A stretch of 11,649 bases of DNA from Chrysochromulina parva (Eukaryota > Haptophyta > Prymnesiales > Chrysochromulinaceae): assembly GCA_002887195.1 (NCBI GenBank), contig PJAB01001895.1, positions 1 through 11,649 of the forward strand. Direction: 5' to 3'. Below are positions 6,378 to 11,649 of the stretch, piece by piece. Each line of letters starts with the position of its first letter. Position 1 is the stretch's first letter. The notes under the pieces were generated by a model, which did not search any database, was not told where the DNA came from, and worked only from the letters and a program-made list of their open reading frames with translations. Made by a program: the position numbers and the translations under genes.

Positions 6378-9300
6378 CTATGGCTGACCCTCTTGCCGAG
6401 GCAGAATGCGCCGAGGCACCTTGAACGCGGCGTTCCCGCCGCTCCCGCTGGGCCTCGTGAGACTGTTGAGGCCAAATTGCCTCTGGCGGCTTCCCAACGG
6501 CACGGCCGCCGCCCGGCAGGCGTCGATCACCATGGGCCGGCTCGTGCCGTGGAGCACGCCTGCTTGCCGGCCGGATAGGAGGCCGCCGCCGTTACACGCG
6601 CTGGTGCTGGAGCTCAAGGTGCTGGTGGTGCTGGTGGTGCTCGGCCGATTACCGAGGAGTCGTCCGCCACCGAGCCCACTGGTGACAGCGCTGGCAGATC
6701 CCAGCCCGCGGCCGCCACCCAGCATCGGCCCGCGGCTCGCCCCCACCCCGCGTGACGCGCTTGTAACGGCGCTCGTAACGGCGCTCGTAGCTTGATGGCT
6801 CCGCACGTGCTCGGCCTCAGACTCGGCGCCGCCCTCATCGCTTTCAGCCTTGTCCTCGTCCTCGTCCTCATCCTCGTCGCCCTCCTCCAGGCTCGCCGGC
6901 AGTGTGCCCGCCTCACCGTAGTGACTCACGAGGAAGCGCGCCACCTGCGCGTCGTGTTGGGCATGCTGCGCGCGCGCGAGCAGCCTGTCGAGATGGCGCG
7001 TCCACGCGCGTGCAGCGTGCCCGTCCTCGAGCGCCGCGAGCTCGTGCTCGCTCACGCCGCCGTGCAACGAGGGCAGCCTGCACGCGTCGGAGGCGGTGAG
7101 GAATACGCTCGCGACACTGCCACCATCCTCGACCGGTAGTTCGCGCACGAAGGGGCTTGGAGGGCTGTGCAGGCCGCGAGAGAGAACGACCCCGCGCTGC
7201 GCACGCGTGACCGCCACGAAGAGTAGCCGGCGCTCCTCGCGCAGCGCGTTGGCCGCGTCGGCCGGTGTGGGGGCGCTCTGAATGCCCAGACGATGTGGGA
7301 ACTGGCCATCCTCGACGCCAACGATCCACACCAACGGCCACTCGAGGCCCTTGGCGGCATGCACGGTGCTCAGCGTTATCGCGGGCAGTCGTGCGGCCTT
7401 GCCGCCGCCGCCGTCCTCGCCCAGGCCGATCGCGCCCAACAGGCCGCGCACCGCGCGCCTCGCGCCGCTCTCGTGCGCGTCGGCCGAAGCTGCTCCTGAG
7501 CCGGAGTGATGCAGCGCCGCTGTGAAGTCGTCCGTGAAGTCGTCCGCGAAGCGAACGAGCGCTTCGAGCATCTCGGAGCATCTCGGGGGCATCTCGGTGC
7601 GCCGGGCAGGGGCGGACGTGGGCGCCGCGTCGCGCAGCGTACCAGAGGCCGAGGCGGAGGTCAGGGCAGCGGCCGAGGCGCTGGCGGAGGCAGCCTTGGA
7701 GGCAGCCTTGGCCTTGGAGTTGACGACGCGGCCGGCGCCGGTCGCAGCAGACTCGGGCGCAAGCGAGGACGCTGCTGCAAATGACGACGACGCGCTCAAC
7801 GAGGCACCATTCGCCTGAGACTGCAGCGCTTGCCGCAGGTCGAGGGTGGATTGGGTGTGGGCAGCAGCCTCAGTGGCGCTCTGCGTCGGCTCAACGGCCG
7901 CCTGGCTTTCAAGCCACACGACCACCTGGCGTACCAGAGGTCCGAGCTCCTCCGCGCCGCCGCCCAGCCGCCGCTGCATCTGCTCAAGAGAGCGCTCGAG
8001 GGTCTGCAGCGCGCCGATGGCGGCGGCGCTTGGCCGCTTGGCACTGGTAGGCCAACCACCGAAGTCGTACCGAGCGGCCTGACGAGCAACGTGCAGCACG
8101 GGCATGCCGCTCTGCGCCGCACGATCAGCGAGCGTCTGGGCCGACAGCTCCCCCAACCCATGGCACCCCTTGGCCACGGCCTTGAAGGCGCCCACGTCCG
8201 ATGGGTCGACGAGCAGGCGCAGGCACGCGAGCACCGCGCGCACCGGCTTGCTCTCGCCCAGCTTGGCGCCACCATCCCCTCTGGTGCAAGCGAGGCCTCG
8301 CCGCTTGAGCTCGTCCTCGATGGGGCGCAGCGCACGCGCCGTGCGACCCAGGATCGCAACGTCGGAGAGCGCGAGCGGACGGCGGTGCACCGCTGTCGAC
8401 GGCGACAGCGGCGGCGTGCGGCCGGGCGCGGAGGCAGGCCGCAGAAGGCCGGCGAGCGCGCCGAGCGCCGTGTCGAGCGCCGCGTCGGTGGCGGGATCCC
8501 CACAGAGGAGCTCGAGATGGTGCGCCACGCCCGCCGCCTCGGCCGCCGCGTCCTCGTACACATGCATGCACAGCGGCACGCCCTCGCCATTGGCACTCAC
8601 CAAATCGGGCACGTGTGCCGCGTGAGGGTCGCTAGGGACGATCTGCCCATCGAGCAGCAGGCGTGCGCGCAGGATGGCGACTGCGGCGCGGATCACGCGC
8701 TGTGTCGAGCGGTACGAGCAAGTGAGCGCCAGCCGCGTCACGGCGTGTGCTGGCCAGAGCGCCGCGAGGCTGGCGAGGTTGGCACGCTCTGCCTGGCGCC
8801 ACGCGTAGATACACTGCTGCGGGTCCCCCACTAGGCAGAGGTGGCGGTGCGTGGCGGTGAGCGCGGCGACGAGCCGGCACTGGACCGCCGAAGTGTCTTG
8901 GAACTCGTCTACGAGTACGTGCTCATACTGCGCCGCCACGGCCCTCGACGCCGCCGTCGGCTGCTCGAGGAGCTGCACCGCCCGAATGAGCAGGTCCTCA
9001 AAGTCGAGACAGTTGCGCTCCGCCTGTCGCTCGATGTAGCGGCGCGTGAGGCGCTCGACGCGCGTGCGCTCGTCTGGGCTCATGTGATGCGCCTCGACAA
9101 AGCGCCTCCACGTCGACGCGCCTGGCACCGTCGTCACTGCCGCCGTCGAGAAGGGTCCTGGAAGGCGCTGACCTTCGTCTAATACTGCCGTCTTACACGC
9201 TAGGATCGCCGCGAGCAGACGCCTGTGCTGCCCGACGCCGCTCGTGCTGCGTTCCTCGCCGCCCTCTTCCTCGTCCTCCTCATCGTCTTCGACAGACGCG

Positions 9301-9938
9301 AGCGGCCGCTTCCTGCCGCCGCCGGGCCCATCGACTTCGCCGCCGCCGTCGCCGTCGCCGCCGTCGCCGCCCGCAGCGTCACGCTGCAAGACATCGCGGA
9401 GCAGCTTGTGCTGCTCCGCCTGCTTGAGCAGGGAGAAGTCAGGGCGGACGCCGACCTGCGAGCCGCGCTCGCACAGCAGCTGTCGGCAGTACGCGTGAAA
9501 GGTCTTGGCCGTCACGCGGACGCCACTGCCGCCTAAGTTTATGCGGGACACCAGCTCAGCAGATGCCTTGTTGCTGAATGTGAGCACAAGGATGCGGTGT
9601 GGAGGCACGCGCTGCACGTGGCACAGGTGCTCGACGCGGGCCTGGATGACGCGCGTCTTGCCCGAGCCGGGCCCAGCCTCCACGATCAATAGTCCGCCGG
9701 CGCTGTGCTCGACTGCAGCGCGCTGCTGCGCATTGAGCACGATGGCGGAGGAGTAGCCGGGCGGCTGTGGAGGCGGCAGTGTCGGCTTTGAGGGAGGAGC
9801 GGCTGGCTGTGGCGGTGCCATCGCTGCCTCAGGGAGCGGTTCTGAGGCTGCTGCAGCAGACGGCTTTGGCTTGAGGAAGCCTGACAAGCCCAGCTGGCGC
9901 ATTGGGCCGAAGGAGTCGAAGAACTCGTCCAGGGTCAA
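6378..9938 (-). CDS. UvrD/Srs2-type SF1A DNA helicase with PIP-like motif and disordered insertions
   Basis: 1186 residues; ATG at 9938-9936, stop TAG at 6380-6378. The SF1A motif set is complete: Q motif LNAQQ 68-72; Walker A AGPGSGKT with Lys94; Ia LTFSNKASAE 119-128; Walker B DEFQDT 344-349; III GDPQQCIYAWR 371-381; IV CSYRST 407-412; V STVHAAKGLEW 857-867; VI EERRLLFVAVTRA 901-913. This marks an ATP-driven 3'-5' DNA translocase acting in repair or recombination-fork control, of the Rep/PcrA/UvrD and eukaryotic Srs2 group. QLGLSGFLKPK (15-25) resembles a PCNA-binding PIP box (QxxhxxF) with Leu in place of the last aromatic. Insertions are an acidic/Gly stretch in domain 1B (about 188-235), an Ala/Ser-rich stretch (about 710-785) before motif V, and an acidic, Ser/Gly-rich tail from about 935. 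At about 1.5 times the length of bacterial UvrD it is long mainly because of these. In-frame introns inside the low-complexity parts cannot be excluded. Confidence 0.9.
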   Translation of the reverse strand: MTLDEFFDSFGPMRQLGLSGFLKPKPSAAAASEPLPEAAMAPPQPAAPPSKPTLPPPQPPGYSSAIVLNAQQRAAVEHSAGGLLIVEAGPGSGKTRVIQARVEHLCHVQRVPPHRILVLTFSNKASAELVSRINLGGSGVRVTAKTFHAYCRQLLCERGSQVGVRPDFSLLKQAEQHKLLRDVLQRDAAGGDGGDGDGGGEVDGPGGGRKRPLASVEDDEEDEEEGGEERSTSGVGQHRRLLAAILACKTAVLDEGQRLPGPFSTAAVTTVPGASTWRRFVEAHHMSPDERTRVERLTRRYIERQAERNCLDFEDLLIRAVQLLEQPTAASRAVAAQYEHVLVDEFQDTSAVQCRLVAALTATHRHLCLVGDPQQCIYAWRQAERANLASLAALWPAHAVTRLALTCSYRSTQRVIRAAVAILRARLLLDGQIVPSDPHAAHVPDLVSANGEGVPLCMHVYEDAAAEAAGVAHHLELLCGDPATDAALDTALGALAGLLRPASAPGRTPPLSPSTAVHRRPLALSDVAILGRTARALRPIEDELKRRGLACTRGDGGAKLGESKPVRAVLACLRLLVDPSDVGAFKAVAKGCHGLGELSAQTLADRAAQSGMPVLHVARQAARYDFGGWPTSAKRPSAAAIGALQTLERSLEQMQRRLGGGAEELGPLVRQVVVWLESQAAVEPTQSATEAAAHTQSTLDLRQALQSQANGASLSASSSFAAASSLAPESAATGAGRVVNSKAKAASKAASASASAAALTSASASGTLRDAAPTSAPARRTEMPPRCSEMLEALVRFADDFTDDFTAALHHSGSGAASADAHESGARRAVRGLLGAIGLGEDGGGGKAARLPAITLSTVHAAKGLEWPLVWIVGVEDGQFPHRLGIQSAPTPADAANALREERRLLFVAVTRAQRGVVLSRGLHSPPSPFVRELPVEDGGSVASVFLTASDACRLPSLHGGVSEHELAALEDGHAARAWTRHLDRLLARAQHAQHDAQVARFLVSHYGEAGTLPASLEEGDEDEDEDEDKAESDEGGAESEAEHVRSHQATSAVTSAVTSASRGVGASRGPMLGGGRGLGSASAVTSGLGGGRLLGNRPSTTSTTSTLSSSTSACNGGGLLSGRQAGVLHGTSRPMVIDACRAAAVPLGSRQRQFGLNSLTRPSGSGGNAAFKVPRRILPRQEGQP
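6763..6786. repeat. 12-nt tandem duplication in the helicase tail
   Basis: gtaacggcgctc occurs twice in a row (6763-6774, 6775-6786) and encodes repeated Ser-Ala-Val-Thr on the - strand. It lies in the disordered C-terminal tail, where in-frame slippage is tolerated. Confidence 0.85.
7522..7545. repeat. 12-nt tandem duplication before helicase motif V
   Basis: gtgaagtcgtcc occurs twice in tandem (7522-7533, 7534-7545) and encodes Asp-Asp-Phe-Thr twice on the - strand, at about residue 799-806 of the helicase. Confidence 0.85.
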
Positions 9939-10127
9939 AAGCCGGTCGCGAGCGGGAAGGCTTCACACATGTTCACAGAAGACAGGACTGTTTCGCAGCA
10001 AGGCAGAGAGGAGAGCGGGGGGGGTTCTCAAGGCGCGGCCTCGGAGGCGCGCCTTGATAAGGAATTCATTTGCGGTTGGAAAAAATGAAGTCACAGGGCT
10101 GGCTTCCGCACGACGCAATTAAAACGA
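9939..10127. promoter_or_regulatory. Divergent spacer, candidate bidirectional promoter with a near-perfect palindrome
   Basis: The helicase and hydrolase genes start divergently from this 189-nt region. tcaaggcgcg (10028-10037) is the exact reverse complement of cgcgccttga (10048-10057), and the inner cctc/gagg can extend the pairing with one bulged base, giving a dyad of about 30 nt. It includes the self-complementary ggcgcgcc at 10046-10053. No TATA box was seen. Promoter function is inferred from position. Confidence 0.4.
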
Positions 10128-11234
10128 ATGGGCCCCAACGGAAGCGCAGCAGGGGCGGGAAAAAAGGAACCCTATTATTCACAGTTGACGCAAACCTTCA
10201 CACCTCAGGAAATAGTCCGCGGTCCCGATGCCTACATGCTCCAAATCCTGTGCGTTGCCCTTGCTCTTCACGACCCTGGTCTGCAGCTGAGCAGGCGGGC
10301 GGCTCTGTGCGTGGCTTGCGTTGGTCAGCCCATCATTACGCAAGCAGCCACGCCCATTCAGAAGGGAGCTCCTGTGTTTGGCACGGCGGAGAGTCGCACA
10401 GGTCTGATTGATGGTATCAAGAGTGCATTTTCGGATAAGTCAGGCGAAATGCTCGCGGCGGACTACGCACAACACCCAGCAGACGTCAGCGGAGTGGGCC
10501 TGCCCAAGGCCTTCGAGACGGCAATGGATGTTGCAATCATCTTTCATGGCAGTGGTGGACCAGATAGAGAGACCTCTGCTGTTCTGAACCGCTTCCGCGA
10601 GCAGGATTCTATTGCAGGACTGAATCGTGAAGTGATCGTGTTCAATTGGATGCCGTGGTTCACCTCCAACACTGACAGGCTCTCTTTTCAGAGCGCCAGC
10701 GTTGGCGACAGGCTGGGCCGCTCACTCGCTGAGAATCGGCGTCTTCGATCGCTGCATATCGTCGGCACATCCGCCGGCTCCTTTGCGGCGGATGCATGTT
10801 GCTCCGCTTACGTCTTGAATGCAGGAGGCACACCAGCCCGTACTCGGGCGGCCGTCCGTCTCACCTTGGCAGACCCATTTTCCGCCCGGGACGGCGCCAA
10901 TTTCCGAACGGGACGCGGTGCGCAATTCTTTGGCAAGGACGCCGACTTTGCGGAACACTACCTCAACACAGACGACATTGTCCCGAACACGGAAGTGCCG
11001 TTGCCACTTTGCTACTGCTATGACGTCACAGGCTGCGCTGAGCGGAAGGCATTCCCGCCACCAGAGAGGACGGGCGACCTTGTATACGATATCATCCTTC
11101 GGTCGCTTGGTGGGCACTCGTGGCCGATGGGTTACTTTGCTCGTCATCATGAGACGAGGCTTGAGGACACGGGCAGGATCATGTGGCCAACCCACACGGA
11201 GAAGCCGCGGGGCGCAGTGGAGAGGATTCTTTGA
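10128..11234 (+). CDS. Lipase-like alpha/beta hydrolase; 5' end uncertain
   Basis: As drawn, 368 residues from the first in-frame ATG to TGA 11232-11234. The fold is read from AIIFHGSGG (136-144, oxyanion-hole loop), HIVGTSAGSFAAD with the nucleophile elbow GTSAG and Ser215, LTLADPF with candidate acid Asp249, and GGHSWPMGYF with candidate base His330. Spacing and the strand-then-Asp pattern resemble the pancreatic-lipase/vitellogenin-like branch; Cys295, Cys297 and Cys303 before the His could form disulfides. It probably hydrolyses an ester, perhaps a lipid, but the substrate is not visible. The first 70 residues do not look like a fold, and ATG 10128 may not be the true start. A second model starts at ATG 10228 and removes 10279-10328, giving 318 residues with a signal peptide. 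The hydrolase domain is confident; the N terminus is not. Confidence 0.7.
   Translation: MGPNGSAAGAGKKEPYYSQLTQTFTPQEIVRGPDAYMLQILCVALALHDPGLQLSRRAALCVACVGQPIITQAATPIQKGAPVFGTAESRTGLIDGIKSAFSDKSGEMLAADYAQHPADVSGVGLPKAFETAMDVAIIFHGSGGPDRETSAVLNRFREQDSIAGLNREVIVFNWMPWFTSNTDRLSFQSASVGDRLGRSLAENRRLRSLHIVGTSAGSFAADACCSAYVLNAGGTPARTRAAVRLTLADPFSARDGANFRTGRGAQFFGKDADFAEHYLNTDDIVPNTEVPLPLCYCYDVTGCAERKAFPPPERTGDLVYDIILRSLGGHSWPMGYFARHHETRLEDTGRIMWPTHTEKPRGAVERIL
10279..10328 (+). other. Candidate 50-nt GT-AG intron giving the hydrolase a signal peptide
   Basis: ATG 10228 opens a short frame, MPTCSKSCALPLLFTTL, that would stop at TGA 10288 if unspliced. Splicing GT 10279-10280 to AG 10327-10328 joins it in frame to PIITQAATPIQKG of the hydrolase and yields a hydrophobic N terminus with an Ala-rich cleavage region. 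The donor (GTCTGC) is weak and the start context is poor, so this remains an alternative model. Confidence 0.35.
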
Positions 11235-11443
11235 TCCACACACACAGGGGGTCCGCGCGAATTCAGATAAAAGTCACTCCACATTGGTAATAGTTCCCAC
11301 CCCCGTTCAGAACACAGTCACTGGAAGGTAAGCTTCTCCGATGCACGCATGGCTCCTCTCCGCGAACCATGCTGCAACTTTACCAGCTAGGGGCCGTGGC
11401 TGCGTTACCTTTGTGGTTGTAGAAGTTTGACAAAACTTTAAAA
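11235..11443. other. Spacer after the hydrolase gene
   Basis: This region should hold the 3' UTR of the hydrolase gene and possibly the promoter of a gene starting at 11444. No coding frame or tRNA was seen. An AT-rich segment at 11422-11443, with the short inverted pair aagttt/aaactt, precedes the ATG. Confidence 0.4.
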
Positions 11444-11649
11444 ATGTCGGTGGAGCCCGCCCATCTACGCTCGAACCCGCCCGCCAGCGCGGGCCCAGCT
11501 CGCCCTCTCACGCTCGCGCGACCCCCCACCCCGCCCGGCCTCCCACTAACCAGCCTGGCAGGCCCAAGATCGATTCTCATCGCGGCCCTCATCACCATCT
11601 CCGCGATGCGCGCGCACCCTATCTCTCAATCCTACTTCATAGTGCCTCG
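11444..11649 (+). CDS. Possible 5' end of a further gene, running off the window
   Basis: ATG 11444 lies in an A-rich context (A at -3), like the start at 2532, and the frame stays open for 68 codons to the window edge. The product is rich in Pro, Ala, Arg and Leu, lacks early acidic residues apart from one Glu, and has a hydrophobic stretch, SILIAALITISAM, at about 45-57. That composition would fit an organelle presequence or an N-terminal membrane anchor. It could equally be a chance open frame in GC-rich DNA or an exon with introns. No family is recognised. Confidence 0.25.
   Translation, partial: MSVEPAHLRSNPPASAGPARPLTLARPPTPPGLPLTSLAGPRSILIAALITISAMRAHPISQSYFIVP

Noticed and set aside
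5955..6578. A 207-codon + strand frame crossing the phosphatase start, the spacer and the helicase end.
   Set aside because: The product is low-complexity and overlaps two well-supported genes on the other strand; no start context or family resemblance supports it.
7830..8834. A 334-codon open frame on the + strand opposite the helicase.
   Set aside because: It lies wholly antisense to a helicase with a full conserved motif set; its product is Arg/Ala-rich with no fold signature, as expected for an antisense shadow in GC-rich DNA.
11021..11030. A TGACGTCA (CRE-type) site near 11021.
   Set aside because: It lies inside the hydrolase coding sequence and an 8-nt match there is easily chance.

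Overview
This window looks like nuclear DNA from a GC-rich eukaryotic microbe, most likely an alga with a secondary plastid (haptophyte- or stramenopile-like; this is inference). The reasons are: one gene needs removal of a canonical 65-nt GT-AG intron; two metabolic enzymes begin with ER-type signal peptides, one followed by an LRGG-containing leader; intergenic spacers are short; coding regions are GC-rich with Ala/Ser/Pro/acidic low-complexity insertions; and no bacterial-style ribosome-binding sites or operons are seen. No mobile-element gene, CRISPR array, rRNA or tRNA was recognised.

Layout from left to right. (1) Nucleotides 1-2109 (+): 3' part of a SulP/SLC26-type transporter with a STAS domain and a cyclic-nucleotide-binding-like domain, the architecture of fungal Vsb1/YGR125W proteins. 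A perfect 25-bp inverted repeat lies inside this coding region. (2) Spacer 2110-2531, with a 35-bp direct repeat in two copies, a stem-loop followed by five T, and an imperfect palindrome ending 11 nt before the next start codon. (3) Nucleotides 2532-4903 (+), two exons: a secreted-type fusion of a ribokinase (PfkB family) and a xylose-isomerase-like TIM barrel, predicted at 768 residues. Its intron is bounded by a 15-nt direct repeat that covers both splice sites. (4) Convergent spacer 4904-5277. (5) Nucleotides 5278-6093 (-): a HAD phosphatase/phosphomutase of the beta-phosphoglucomutase/CbbY type with an N-terminal targeting leader. (6) Nucleotides 6378-9938 (-): a UvrD/Srs2-type SF1A DNA helicase of 1186 residues with a complete motif set, a PIP-box-like motif near the N terminus and a long disordered tail. 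(7) Divergent spacer 9939-10127 with a near-perfect palindrome. (8) Nucleotides 10128-11234 (+): a lipase-like alpha/beta hydrolase whose 5' end may be mis-modelled; a 50-nt intron would give it a signal peptide. (9) From 11444 a reading frame stays open to the window edge and may be the start of another gene.

Functionally, the fusion protein and the neighbouring HAD enzyme both act on small sugars or sugar phosphates and both carry secretory leaders, so they may share a compartment and a pathway. The substrate cannot be read from the sequence. The transporter, helicase and lipase show no obvious link to that pair. The strongest items for follow-up are the kinase-isomerase fusion, the repeat-bounded intron, and the long inverted repeat inside the transporter gene.
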